Source: Xanthomonas sp. GPE 39 (GTDB lineage: Bacteria; Pseudomonadota; Gammaproteobacteria; Xanthomonadales; Xanthomonadaceae). Taken from it: 41,963 bases of DNA. The notes beneath the pieces were generated by a model. That model was not told where the DNA came from. It did not search any database and saw only the letters and a list, made by a program, of their open reading frames with translations. A program made the translations under genes and the position numbers. The stretch lies in contig NZ_JZHZ01000007.1 in the NCBI RefSeq assembly GCF_000963005.1, positions 2,257,590 to 2,299,552 of the forward strand, given 5' to 3'. Every line of letters starts with the position of its first letter. Positions within the stretch are counted from its first letter, which is position 1. This document shows positions 27,808 through 36,848 of this stretch, one piece after another.

Positions 27808-28206
27808 ATGCCCTTTGACCGAGCTGATCGCGACCGACGGCACCCAGGCGCTGTCGGTCGCTGGTCGCACCATCTTGTTGCACACCGTCTCCCGCCTGAG
27901 CCAGAAAACACGGCATGGCAGCATCACCAGCGCACATGGCATGGCCGTCGCTCACGGCCATGCTCGGCGTCTGGACGCCTCGTGCGGTGGCGGCAATCGA
28001 TCAATTCCGATGGCTGCCGCGCCGGTCGATCAGAGCTTCGCTTCGCCATGACGGTGCGAACACACGATCCCCAGCAATGGATGGCGAAATCGCAGCACGA
28101 TCGACCATGCGGCATCGATCATGCCAACCGGACACTCCGCCACGCACCCAATACCACCGCAGCTTATTCGCGGCAGGGTGACGACACCCAGACCAGCACC
28201 GCATGA
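27808..28206 (+). pseudogene. ptsN: Frameshifted remnant of ptsN (nitrogen PTS EIIA)
   Basis: No intact gene lies between hpf and hprK, where ptsN is expected. Pieces of an EIIA-Ntr-like protein appear in different frames. They are TELIATDGTQALSVA near the start, SAHGMAVAHGHARRLDAS (compare the active-site GHGVAIPHG), APVDQSFASP (compare PVDF..PDG), EIAARS (compare AEIAARF), and a tail [17 protein letters not shown]. The last frame ends in a TGA overlapping the hprK ATG by four bases, as an intact ptsN would. The remaining span is 399 bases against about 450 expected. In the HGMAVAHG piece the phosphorylatable His seems kept, but no single frame joins the parts. Confidence 0.72.
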
Positions 28207-29153
28207 ACACCAGCATCGACGCCCGCGAACTGTTCGATCAACAGCGCGACCGGCTCGGCCTGCGCTGGCTGGCTGGCCACAAGGGCGAACACCGCATCCT
28301 GGAAGCGGGCAACACAGTCTCCCGACGCCCGTCCCTGGCTGGCTATCTCAACACCATCTATCCCAACAAAGTCCAGATTCTCGGCAGCGAAGAACTGGCA
28401 TGGCTGGATTCGTTGGACGCACGCCAGCGCTGGGAGACAATCGAGAAAATCGTCGATGTCCGGCCACTGGCGCTGGTCATCACCAAGAACCAGTCGTGCC
28501 CGGAAGATCTACGGGCGGCCGCCGACGAGTCCGACACCCCGCTGTGGGTCTCGCCCAAACGTGGCCACGAGTTGCTCAATCACCTCTCCTACCACTTGGC
28601 GCGCACGCTGGCGCCACGCATCATCCTGCACGGCGTGTTCATGGAGATCTACTCGATCGGCGTCTTGATCACCGGCGATGCAGGCTCGGGCAAGAGCGAA
28701 CTGGCGCTGGAATTGCTCAGTCGCGGCCACCGCCTGGTTGCCGACGACGCCCCCGAGTTCACCCAGATCGCCCCGGATGTACTCGACGGCACCTGTCCGG
28801 AACTGCTGCAGGACCTGCTGGAAGTGCGCGGGCTGGGCGTGCTGAATGTACGCGACATGTTCGGCGACACGGCTGTCAAGAAGAACAAGTATCTTCGCTT
28901 GATCGTGCATCTGACCCGCCCCATGACCGAACCCACCCCCCATGGCTACGAACGCCTCACCGGCGATTCGGGAACCCGCCACGTCCTGGACCTGGACGTG
29001 CCGCTGATCACCCTGCCGGTGATGCCAGGCCGCAACCTGGCGGTGCTGACCGAAGCCGCCACGCGCCTGCACATCCTGCGCACCAAGGGTATCGACCCCG
29101 CAGCGATGTTCATCGCCCGCCATAGCAATATGCTGGAGCGACGCGGCCCATGA
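28203..29153 (+). CDS. hprK: HPr kinase/phosphorylase
   Basis: 316 residues. An N-terminal domain (1-130) precedes the kinase domain with Walker A GDAGSGKS (158-165), [10 protein letters not shown] and the family signature [18 protein letters not shown]. It phosphorylates HPr on Ser46, or removes that phosphate, according to metabolite levels. Gram-negative HprK is thought to adjust the activity of the regulatory phosphotransferase chain. Its start overlaps the end of the ptsN remnant and its stop overlaps the rapZ start, both by four bases, so reading through the broken gene may affect its translation. Confidence 0.93.
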   Translation: MNTSIDARELFDQQRDRLGLRWLAGHKGEHRILEAGNTVSRRPSLAGYLNTIYPNKVQILGSEELAWLDSLDARQRWETIEKIVDVRPLALVITKNQSCPEDLRAAADESDTPLWVSPKRGHELLNHLSYHLARTLAPRIILHGVFMEIYSIGVLITGDAGSGKSELALELLSRGHRLVADDAPEFTQIAPDVLDGTCPELLQDLLEVRGLGVLNVRDMFGDTAVKKNKYLRLIVHLTRPMTEPTPHGYERLTGDSGTRHVLDLDVPLITLPVMPGRNLAVLTEAATRLHILRTKGIDPAAMFIARHSNMLERRGP

Positions 29154-30028
29154 ATACCATGGCGAACACCTCTACCCTGGTGGTCGTCAGCGGCCTGTCC
29201 GGCTCCGGCAAATCGGTGGCACTGAAAACCTTCGAGGACCTGGACTACTACTGCGTGGACAACCTGCCGGTGGAATTGCTGCCGGCTTTCGTCAAGAGTC
29301 TGGTGCGCGAGGATGGCGGCCCCAGCAAGCTCGCTGTCGGTATCGATGTGCGCAACCGCCACAGCGACCTCACCCAATTTCCGCGCTGGCGCGAAGTGGT
29401 GGCGCAGTTCGGCCTGGACGCACGGCTGTTGTTTTTCGACGCCAACGACGACGCGCTGATCAAGCGCTATGCCGATACGCGTCGGCGCCATCCGCTCTCG
29501 CACCAGGGCCTGTCGCTGCCGGAAGCGATCGAGCGCGAGCGCGGGCTGACCATGCCGTTGCGCCACGAAGCCGATGCGGTGATCGACACCAGCACGCTCA
29601 ACGTCCATCAGCTACGCAGGCGCGTGACCACCGAATTCGCGCTTGCCGCCGAAAACACTCTCTCGTTGCTGTTCGAATCCTTTGCCTACAAGCGCGGTGT
29701 GCCGGTCGAGGCCGACTTCGTCTTCGACGCGCGCATGCTGCCCAATCCGCACTGGGATCCGGAACTGCGCCCGCTGGGTGGCCGCGACGGCGCGGTGCGC
29801 GACTACCTGGACGCCCAGCCGGAAGTGCAGCGCTATACCGCACAGTTGATCGACTTCCTCGACACCTGGCTACCACGGCTACGTAACGACACCCGCAGCT
29901 ACGTCACCATCGCCTTCGGCTGCACCGGTGGCAAGCACCGCTCGGTGTACCTGGCCGAACGCATGGCCCGACACGCCCGCGAGCAGGGCTGGCAGGAAGT
30001 GGCGACCTTTCATCGCGAACAGGATTGA
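29150..30028 (+). CDS. rapZ: RNase adapter / nucleotide-binding protein RapZ
   Basis: 292 residues. Walker A GLSGSGKS (15-22) and the [12 protein letters not shown] segment form the P-loop N-terminal domain. The C-terminal domain has [20 protein letters not shown] and [17 protein letters not shown], which bind RNA and glucosamine-6-phosphate in E. coli RapZ. In E. coli it steers RNase E to GlmZ small RNA and so adjusts GlmS, linking to the amino-sugar pathway served by murA and amgK here. The ATG at 29150 overlaps hprK; an ATG nine bases later is possible. Confidence 0.92.
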   Translation: MNTMANTSTLVVVSGLSGSGKSVALKTFEDLDYYCVDNLPVELLPAFVKSLVREDGGPSKLAVGIDVRNRHSDLTQFPRWREVVAQFGLDARLLFFDANDDALIKRYADTRRRHPLSHQGLSLPEAIERERGLTMPLRHEADAVIDTSTLNVHQLRRRVTTEFALAAENTLSLLFESFAYKRGVPVEADFVFDARMLPNPHWDPELRPLGGRDGAVRDYLDAQPEVQRYTAQLIDFLDTWLPRLRNDTRSYVTIAFGCTGGKHRSVYLAERMARHAREQGWQEVATFHREQD

Positions 30029-30042
30029 ATGCAGCAACGCCG

Positions 30043-30067
30043 CGCTGTCCGCGCCCACCGGACAGCG
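30043..30067 (+). terminator. Hairpin downstream of rapZ
   Basis: CGCTGTCCG at 30043-30051 pairs perfectly with CGGACAGCG at 30059-30067, with a seven-base loop, starting 15 bases after the rapZ stop. A short CGTTTTG lies about 10 bases further on instead of a strong T-run. It would end or reduce transcription before the EIIA-HPr-EI genes. The 240-base gap that follows has no recognisable gene. Confidence 0.5.
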
Positions 30068-30268
30068 ACTGGCGACGTTTTGTTGACCACTCTGACCGCG
30101 AGCGCGCGCATCGCGTTTGCAGCATCGCCACCACTTGATTGAGGCAATGACCAGACCATGTCGGCCACCAAGCAGGCACACATCGCAACCATTCTTCGAA
30201 TCAGCAGCACCCATGTGGGCGTCAAACGCCCATTCCCTGCCCCCTGCCCGACCTGTTAACGTTGACCC

Positions 30269-30661
30269 ATGGCCTGCGGCATTCTCCTCATCACTCATCC
30301 TGGCATCGGCGCGGCGCTGTTGAGCGTGGCGACCGGACTGTTGCAGCAATTGCCGCTGAAGACCGAAGCCTTCGAAGTCCCATTGGATGCCGACCTCGAC
30401 GCACTGTTACCGAAGGCATCGGCAGCGCTACGCCGGGTCGACGATGGCGATGGCGTGCTGGTGCTCACCGACTTATACGGTGCCAGCCCAAGCAATCTGG
30501 CGATACGCTTGGCGCGGCTGGGCACCCCGGTACGACGCGTCTCCGCACTCAGTCTGCCGATGCTGCTGCGGATCATGAACTATCCCGAACAGAACCTGGA
30601 GCAACTGCCGGCGACCGCTGCCGCTGGCTCCCGCAATGGCGTGGTGATCGACGATGCTTGA
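30269..30661 (+). CDS. PTS EIIA component, mannose family
   Basis: 130 residues, a single EIIA-Man-type domain. The active-site His is H9 or H10 of LLITHPGIGAALL. VLVLTDLYGASPSNLAIRLA is the family core. There is no EIIB, EIIC or EIID nearby, so sugar transport is unlikely; in many proteobacteria this gene next to ptsH and hprK is thought to have a regulatory role. The end overlaps the ptsH start by eight bases. The ATG lacks a good ribosome-binding site (GTTGACCC precedes it). Confidence 0.87.
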   Translation: MACGILLITHPGIGAALLSVATGLLQQLPLKTEAFEVPLDADLDALLPKASAALRRVDDGDGVLVLTDLYGASPSNLAIRLARLGTPVRRVSALSLPMLLRIMNYPEQNLEQLPATAAAGSRNGVVIDDA

Positions 30662-30923
30662 AAGCGAACTCCTGGTCTCCAACCGCTTGGGCCTGCATGC
30701 CCGGGCAACCGCCAAACTGGTGCAGATGCTATCGTCGTTCCGCTGCAACGCCACGCTGGCGGCCAAAGGACGCGAAGTCAACGCCAAAAGCATCATGGGG
30801 GTGATGCTGCTGGCTGCTGCACAAGGCACTGCGGTGACGGTGCGGGTGGACGGCGTCGATGAAGCCGAGGCGCTCCAGGCCACGATCGACCTGTTCGCGC
30901 GGCGCTTCGACGAGGATAGCTGA
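30654..30923 (+). CDS. ptsH: Phosphocarrier protein HPr
   Basis: 89 residues. His15 in GLHARATAKL accepts phosphate from EI, and Ser46 in AKSIMGVMLLAA is the residue modified by HPr kinase, consistent with hprK upstream. HPr passes phosphate to EIIA proteins. It overlaps the EIIA gene by eight bases, so the chain EI to HPr to EIIA is translated together. The C-terminal TIDLFARRFDEDS is normal for the family. Confidence 0.93.
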   Translation: MLESELLVSNRLGLHARATAKLVQMLSSFRCNATLAAKGREVNAKSIMGVMLLAAAQGTAVTVRVDGVDEAEALQATIDLFARRFDEDS

Positions 30924-30978
30924 GCATGCGCTGCAGGCGGCGGCAGATCACAAAGCGGTGCCGCCGCAATGGGCGCGC

Positions 30979-32688
30979 GTGGTGAGCGTGCGTATCGCCG
31001 GTCACGGCGCGTCACGCGGCAATGCCTTGGGCCGCGCACGGGTACGCCTGCCGCACGCACTGGATGTGGCCGAACAGCGTATCAGCGCGGCGCAAATTCC
31101 CGACGAACTCCAGCGCCTGCATGGTGCCGTGGATGCGGCACGCGCAGAAATGCACGGACTGCGCCTGCGCCTGCATGGCGCGCTCGCCAAGGAAGTCGGC
31201 GAATTCCTCGACCTGCACGCGTTATTGCTCGACGATCCCGAACTGCTGTTCGGTCTGGACGAGCTGATCCGCACCGGCCGCTACAGCGCCGACTATGCAC
31301 TGCGCTTGCAACGCGACCGCCTGGCGACCGTGTTCGACAACATGGAAGACGCCTATCTGAAAAGCCGCATGGACGATCTGGACCATGTGATTGGGCGAAT
31401 CCATGCGTTCTTGCACAAGCGCCAGCCGGACAACGAAGGCCTGGCCGGCGAGATCCTGGTCTGTGAAAACGTGGCCCCGTCGGAACTGGCGCAGTTGCAG
31501 ACGCAAGGTGTGGTCGGCATCGTCACCAGTGCCGGCAGCACCCTGTCGCACAGCGCGATTCTGGCGCGCAGCCTGCACCTGCCCCTGGTGGTGGGCGTCG
31601 CCGATGCACTACAGAAAATCAACGACGGCGACGTGCTGATCATCGATGGCACCCAGGGCGCGGTGCTACTGGATCCGACTCCGCAGGACCTGCAAAACTA
31701 CCGAGTGCGTGTGCGCGAGCAGGCGAAGTTGCAGCGCGGCCTGGGCAAGCTGCGCTCCAAGCCAAGCCGCACCCGCGACGGCGTGGACATTACGCTGCTG
31801 GCCAACGCCGAATCGCGCGAGGACGTGGCCCGCGCGCATGCGCTCGGCGTCGACGGCCTGGGCCTGTATCGCACCGAGTTCTTGTTCCTGCAACGCGAAG
31901 CGCTGCCGGACGAGGAAGAGCAGTTCCACACTTACCGCGATGCGGTGCTGGGCATGAGCGGACGACCGGTGACGATTCGCACCCTGGATCTGGGCGCGGA
32001 CAAGGCCGACCGCACCGGCCTGACCCTGAGCAACGAACAGAACCCGGCGTTGGGGCTGCGCGGCGTGCGCCTGTCGCTGGCCAGACCCAGGATATCCAAC
32101 ACCCAGTTGCGCGCGATCCTGCGCGCCTCCGCCTACGGGCCGATGCGCGTACTGCTGCCGATGATCGGCGCGCGCGAGGAAATCATGGCGATGCGCCGGC
32201 ACCTCAAGCGCATCGCCACGCAGTTGCGCCGTGAAGGCCACGCGATTGCCGAACATGTCCAACTCGGCGCGATGATCGAGGTGCCCGCGGCGGCGATTGC
32301 GCTGGACAGCTTCATCGACGCCGTGGACTTCCTGTCGATCGGCACCAACGATCTGGTGCAGTATCTCCTGGCCGCCGACCGCAACAACGAGGCACTGGGC
32401 GAACTGTACTCGCCACTGCATCCGGCGGTCCTGCGGCTGATCGCGCAGGTCATCGCCACCGGCCAGGCCCACGCCAAGCCGGTGGCCGTATGCGGCGAAA
32501 TTGCCGGCGACCCGGCTCTGACCTCAATGCTGCTGGCGTTGGGACTGCGCGAGTTCAGCCTGCATCCGGCGACGCTGCTGGAAGTGCGTCGGGTGATCCG
32601 CGACAGCGACCTGGCAACGCTGCGCGCCCGTGCAGCGAAACTGCTGGCCGCCCGGGATCGGCGTGGCATCGAGCGCTGGTTGGGCTGA
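30979..32688 (+). CDS. ptsI: Phosphoenolpyruvate-protein phosphotransferase (enzyme I)
   Basis: About 569 residues. The family sequence starts at VRIAGHGASRGNALGRARV, so a GTG at 30979, 30982 or 30988 is the start; a longer frame from 30859 would run inside ptsH and add unrelated residues. The active-site His is H191 in AGSTLSHSAILARS. The C-terminal PEP-binding barrel shows GLGLYRTEFLF, LRGVRLSLARP and AVCGEIAGDP. It takes phosphate from PEP and starts the phosphotransferase chain. Gap to ptsH is 55 bases with no ATG in frame. Confidence 0.9.
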   Translation: MVSVRIAGHGASRGNALGRARVRLPHALDVAEQRISAAQIPDELQRLHGAVDAARAEMHGLRLRLHGALAKEVGEFLDLHALLLDDPELLFGLDELIRTGRYSADYALRLQRDRLATVFDNMEDAYLKSRMDDLDHVIGRIHAFLHKRQPDNEGLAGEILVCENVAPSELAQLQTQGVVGIVTSAGSTLSHSAILARSLHLPLVVGVADALQKINDGDVLIIDGTQGAVLLDPTPQDLQNYRVRVREQAKLQRGLGKLRSKPSRTRDGVDITLLANAESREDVARAHALGVDGLGLYRTEFLFLQREALPDEEEQFHTYRDAVLGMSGRPVTIRTLDLGADKADRTGLTLSNEQNPALGLRGVRLSLARPRISNTQLRAILRASAYGPMRVLLPMIGAREEIMAMRRHLKRIATQLRREGHAIAEHVQLGAMIEVPAAAIALDSFIDAVDFLSIGTNDLVQYLLAADRNNEALGELYSPLHPAVLRLIAQVIATGQAHAKPVAVCGEIAGDPALTSMLLALGLREFSLHPATLLEVRRVIRDSDLATLRARAAKLLAARDRRGIERWLG

Positions 32689-33027
32689 GCCGTTCGCGAC
32701 ACCTACACACTGCGCTAGCCAGATGCGCTCGCGCTATCGCACAACAGTGCGACTGTATTTCGCGCACTGCATTTGGATGTCGCCACGAACGCCTGCCGAC
32801 ATCCACGTTTTGTTGTCCAAGTCTCACCAGTCCTTTGCTCGCAACGCAATGGCGCTGAGCGTGTGCTTGCAGCAGAGCGCTGACGCGCACGCGCGAAAAT
32901 CCCGAACCACCCGCTGCTGCGACCACTGACGCCGCGCATCAACGCACGATGCAGGCGATAATGTCGACATGAACACCTGACCGCCCGCGCTGCTTCGGCG
33001 CGCGACCACGACCAGAGGGAGCAGCGC
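32689..33027. other. Intergenic stretch between ptsI and mgtE
   Basis: 339 bases without a recognisable gene. GATAAT at 32957-32962, 66 bases before the mgtE start, could be a -10 element but has no good -35. No magnesium riboswitch structure was recognised. Short open frames here have no family-like residues. Confidence 0.5.
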
Positions 33028-34386
33028 ATGGCCGATGCCGTCCGCCACGAGAAGACCGCGCGACAACTGCGCCTGCTCAGCGATGCGTTGGACAGCCGGC
33101 GCCTGGGCCCGGTACGCCGGCTGGTCAATACGCTGACGCCAGCGGAGATCGGCAATCTGCTGGAATCGCTGCCGCCGGGCAAACGCGAGGTGGTGTGGGG
33201 TCTGGTCGATCCGGAAGACGATGGCGAGGTGTTGCTGCACGTCGGTGAGGAAGTCCGCGAGAACCTGCTCGCACACATGGACCCGGACGAAATCGTCGCC
33301 GCGGTCGAAGATCTCGACATCGACGACCTGGCCAATCTGGTCGAGGATCTGCCAGACACCGTCATCGACGAAGTACTCAAGTCGATGGATCGCGAGAACC
33401 GCGAGCGGCTGGAGCAGGTGCTGTCCTATCCCGAGAACAGCGCCGGCCGCCTGATGAATCCGGACGTGGTGACGGTGCGCGCCGACGTCAACCTGGACAT
33501 GGTGCTGCGCTACCTGCGCCTGCGCGGCGAACTGCCCGACCACACCGACCATTTATTCGTGGTGAGCCGCCGTCACCAATACCTGGGACGGGTATCGCTG
33601 GCGGCATTGGTCACCCACGAGGACTCCACCCCGATCAACCGGCTGATCGACGACGAGCAACCGGCCATCGACGTCAACGCAAGCGCCGACGAAGTCGCAC
33701 GGCGGTTCTCCGACCACGACTGGATCTCCGCACCGGTCGTGGACGACAACAACATCCTGCTCGGTCGCATCACCATCGACGACGTGGTCGACATCATCCG
33801 CGACCAGGCCGAGCACCAGGCAATGAGCGCCGCCGGCCTGGACGAAGACGAGGATCTGTTCAGCCCGGTACGACGCGCGTTCCGGCGGCGCTTGCTGTGG
33901 CTGACCATCAATCTCGGCACCGCATTCATCGCCTCCAGCGTGGTCAGCCAATTCGAGCACACCATCGCCAAACTAGTGGCGCTGGCCGCATTGATGCCGA
34001 TCGTGGCCGGGATGGGCGGCAATGCCGGCACCCAAGTGCTGGCACTGATGGTGCGCGGCCTGGCGTTGGGCCAGATCGGCGCGTCCAACGTGATCGTGCT
34101 GCTGCGCAAGGAACTCTCGGTGGCACTGATCAACGGCTTGGCACTGGGCATCGGCCTGGGCCTGATCGTGCTGGTGTGGTTAGGACAACCGCTGCTGTCG
34201 CTGGTGATCGGCTCGGCGCTGACCATCAACCTGCTCACCGCCGCGCTCGGCGGCGTCCTGGTGCCGTTGACGCTCAAACGCCTGGGGTTCGATCCGGCGC
34301 TAGCCGGTGGCGTCATCCTGACCACACTGACCGACGTGATGGGATTTCTCAGCTTCCTCGGTCTGGCCACCCTGATGCTGTTATAA
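33028..34386 (+). CDS. mgtE: MgtE-family magnesium transporter
   Basis: 452 residues. Cytoplasmic N domain with DDGEVLLHVGEEVRENLLAH and VEDLPDTVIDEVLKSM, then a CBS pair (about 135-260; MNPDVVTVRADVNLDMVLRY, ISAPVVDDNNILLGRITIDD). Five transmembrane helices follow from about residue 285, with GMGGNAGTQVLALMVRGLAL, which carries the pore region. MgtE is a magnesium-gated channel: magnesium binding to the N and CBS domains closes it. A GAGGGAGC site lies before the ATG. It is probably transcribed by itself after a 339-base gap. Confidence 0.93.
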   Translation: MADAVRHEKTARQLRLLSDALDSRRLGPVRRLVNTLTPAEIGNLLESLPPGKREVVWGLVDPEDDGEVLLHVGEEVRENLLAHMDPDEIVAAVEDLDIDDLANLVEDLPDTVIDEVLKSMDRENRERLEQVLSYPENSAGRLMNPDVVTVRADVNLDMVLRYLRLRGELPDHTDHLFVVSRRHQYLGRVSLAALVTHEDSTPINRLIDDEQPAIDVNASADEVARRFSDHDWISAPVVDDNNILLGRITIDDVVDIIRDQAEHQAMSAAGLDEDEDLFSPVRRAFRRRLLWLTINLGTAFIASSVVSQFEHTIAKLVALAALMPIVAGMGGNAGTQVLALMVRGLALGQIGASNVIVLLRKELSVALINGLALGIGLGLIVLVWLGQPLLSLVIGSALTINLLTAALGGVLVPLTLKRLGFDPALAGGVILTTLTDVMGFLSFLGLATLMLL

Positions 34387-34482
34387 GTCACGCCTGACTG
34401 GCGCATGTCCGTCGGGTGCAGGTGGATTGTCGTTGGGATGCCAGGGCCACGATACTGCGAACCTACGACCCGAGATCCCATC

Positions 34483-35301
34483 ATGTCCGTGCGTGCGCTG
34501 CTGCTTGTGCTGTGTCTCTCGATGGTGGGATGCAGCAGCTTGCCCAGCGATCCGGCCACCGGCCATTTCGTCAGCCGCCAGCTCAACCTCGATGGGCGCG
34601 TGTACCGTTACCAAGTGTTCGTACCAGCGCCGGCGTATCGCCAAGGATTGATGCCCATCGTGTTGTTCCTGCATGGCTCGGGCGAGCGCGGCAACAATAA
34701 CCTCGATCAGGTCGACACCGGCCTGGGGCCGTATCTGCGCCGCCATCTGGGCGATTTCCCTGCATTGGTGGTGCTGCCGCAAGTGCCCGACGGCGAAGAG
34801 TGGAACGGCATCAATGCGACCATGGCGCTGCAAGCGTTGGACGAGGCCAGCGCGGAATTCAACGGCGACCCGCAACGCACTTACCTGACCGGGATGTCGA
34901 TGGGCGGTTACGGCACCTGGGAGATCGCGCTGCAGCAGCCACAGCGTTTCGCCGCATTGGTGCCGATCTGCGGAGCGATTCTGTCCCCGCACGAAGATCG
35001 CGAATATCTGGTGGTCACACCGGTGGCCTATCTATCCGACCCCTACACGGCCCTGGCGCAACGCCTGCAGCACATCCCGGTGTGGATCTTCCACGGCGCT
35101 CAGGACGATCTGGTGCTGCCGCACGACGACCGCAAGATTTTTCGCGCGTTCAATAACCTCAACGCCGACGTGCACTACACCGAATACCCACACGGCAATC
35201 ACAACGCGTGGGATGCCACCTATCGCGATCCGAAGATGTGGCAGTGGCTGTTCGCGCAAAAACGCCTCGACACCGGCACAAAGAGCGCAACCGACGACTG
35301 A
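34483..35301 (+). CDS. Lipoprotein alpha/beta hydrolase (esterase-like)
   Basis: 272 residues from the ATG at 34483, where the lipoprotein signal MSVRALLLVLCLSMVGC begins; C17 should be lipidated. The frame is open to 34405 but upstream residues are unlike a signal peptide. Hydrolase features: oxyanion segment LFLHGSGERGNN, nucleophile Ser in GMSMGGYG, acid in FHGAQDDLV and His in YPHGNHNAWD. The fold and lengths resemble the predicted peptidase/phospholipase group related to COG4099. The substrate is not predictable. Placed 97 bases after mgtE, with GATCCCATC before the start and no clear ribosome-binding site. Confidence 0.82.
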   Translation: MSVRALLLVLCLSMVGCSSLPSDPATGHFVSRQLNLDGRVYRYQVFVPAPAYRQGLMPIVLFLHGSGERGNNNLDQVDTGLGPYLRRHLGDFPALVVLPQVPDGEEWNGINATMALQALDEASAEFNGDPQRTYLTGMSMGGYGTWEIALQQPQRFAALVPICGAILSPHEDREYLVVTPVAYLSDPYTALAQRLQHIPVWIFHGAQDDLVLPHDDRKIFRAFNNLNADVHYTEYPHGNHNAWDATYRDPKMWQWLFAQKRLDTGTKSATDD

Positions 35302-35567
35302 GCCGCACCACATCGGCAACCATGCAAACGCCGCGATGCGATGCAATGGCGCATGCACTGGCTCTCTCGATGCACGCAACCTCGGCACTTCCAGTAGCGC
35401 TTGCTCCAAGCCCCACCCCGACCACTGCTATCCTTACCTTCCCCATTGCTGCCTGCATCGACCACACTCATGCCTGCCGCCAGTGACACCACACTTCCCC
35501 GCTTCGCCTGTGCCATCGTACAGCCGACCCACGCCGTCGTGCGCGTGCTGCATCCGGCGGCAGCGGC

Positions 35568-36839
35568 ATGATGCACATGCTCGACACGCACACCGCTCAT
35601 CTGGTCACCTGGGGCATCTGCGCACTGGCCACTGCCGCAGTGATCGTGCGGCCGTTCAAATTACCCGAGGCGTGCTGGGCGGTCGGTGGCGCGCTATTGC
35701 TGATGGCGCTGGGGCTGATGCCAGGCGGTGAAGCGTGGCGGGCGGTGCTCAAAGGTATGGACGTGTATCTGTTCCTGATCGGCATGATGCTGCTGTCGGA
35801 AACCGCACGCGCCGAAGGCCTGTTCGACTGGGTCGCCATGCACGCAGTGAACCTGGCCGGTGGCTCGACTCCACGCCTGTTCACGCTTGTATTCGGCGTC
35901 GGCATCGTCGTCACCGCATTTTTGTCCAACGATGCCACTGCGGTCGTACTGACCCCGGCGGTGTACGCCGCCGCCCGCAAGGCCGGAGCCAAGCCTCTGC
36001 CGCTGCTGTTCGCCTGCGCGCTGATCGCCAACGCGGGCAGCTTCGTGTTGCCGATCTCCAACCCCGCCAATCTGGTGATGTACGGCGGACAGATGCCGAC
36101 CCTGGGCGCCTGGATGTCCGCATTCGCGCTGCCATCGGTGCTGGCAATCGGCGTGACCTTCTGCATGCTGCGCTGGGCCGAACGCAAGGACCTGACCGGG
36201 CGCTGCGCCGAGCGCGTGGACACCGTGCCATTGACCCGTGGCGGCACGTTCGCACTGATCGGCATTCTCGCCACCGCCGCACTACTGGTGGGCGTCTCCG
36301 CGCTGGGCCTGGACCTGGGGCTGCCCACCTGTCTGGCCGGCCTGGCCACACTGGGCGTGGTCTGCCTGGGCGGGCGGCAGTCACCGCTGCCGATGGTGCG
36401 GGCGGTGTCGTGGTCGGTGTTGCCACTGGTCGCGGGCCTGTTCGTCCTGGTCGAAGCGCTATCGCGCACCGGCGTGATCGGCATGCTCGCACAGCACCTG
36501 AGCGCCGCCGCCGCGCACGCGCCGCAGGCCACCGCCGGCATCGCCGGAACCTTGCTGGCATTCGGCTCCAACCTGATGAACAACCTGCCTGCCGGGCTGA
36601 TTGCCAGCACCACCGTGGCCCAGGCGCAGCCGCCGCAACTGGTGGTGGATGCGCTGCTGATCGGTGTGGATCTTGGCCCGAACCTGTCGATCACCGGCTC
36701 GCTGGCGACCATCCTGTGGCTGACCGCGATCCGTCGCGAGGGCGAGAACGTCGGCTTCTGGCGCTTTCTCAAAGTCGGCGTACTGGTGATGCCGCCAGCA
36801 CTGCTATGCGCGCTGGGTGCGCGCTTGCTCCTAAGCTGA
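35568..36839 (+). CDS. ArsB/CitM-type anion transporter
   Basis: 423 residues, ten or more hydrophobic segments. FLSNDATAVVLTPAVYAAAR, then GSFVLPISNPANLVMYGG and NNLPAGLIAS are the paired re-entrant-loop motifs of the ion-transporter (ArsB/SLC13/CitM) superfamily, and LLIGVDLGPNLSITGSLATI is close to the ArsB C-terminal signature. It may export arsenite or carry another anion; no arsR, arsC or other arsenic gene is nearby, so the substrate is open. The 266-base gap before it had no recognisable feature. It converges with the permease gene, with nine bases between the stops. Confidence 0.83.
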   Translation: MMHMLDTHTAHLVTWGICALATAAVIVRPFKLPEACWAVGGALLLMALGLMPGGEAWRAVLKGMDVYLFLIGMMLLSETARAEGLFDWVAMHAVNLAGGSTPRLFTLVFGVGIVVTAFLSNDATAVVLTPAVYAAARKAGAKPLPLLFACALIANAGSFVLPISNPANLVMYGGQMPTLGAWMSAFALPSVLAIGVTFCMLRWAERKDLTGRCAERVDTVPLTRGGTFALIGILATAALLVGVSALGLDLGLPTCLAGLATLGVVCLGGRQSPLPMVRAVSWSVLPLVAGLFVLVEALSRTGVIGMLAQHLSAAAAHAPQATAGIAGTLLAFGSNLMNNLPAGLIASTTVAQAQPPQLVVDALLIGVDLGPNLSITGSLATILWLTAIRREGENVGFWRFLKVGVLVMPPALLCALGARLLLS

Positions 36840-36848
36840 GCCGCCGTC

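Noticed and set aside
30029-30268. Possible small gene between rapZ and the EIIA gene
   Set aside because: No frame has a good start and protein-like residues; only the hairpin at 30043-30067 is supported.
32700-32930. Short frames in the ptsI-mgtE gap and a possible magnesium riboswitch
   Set aside because: No family-like residues and no recognisable M-box structure.
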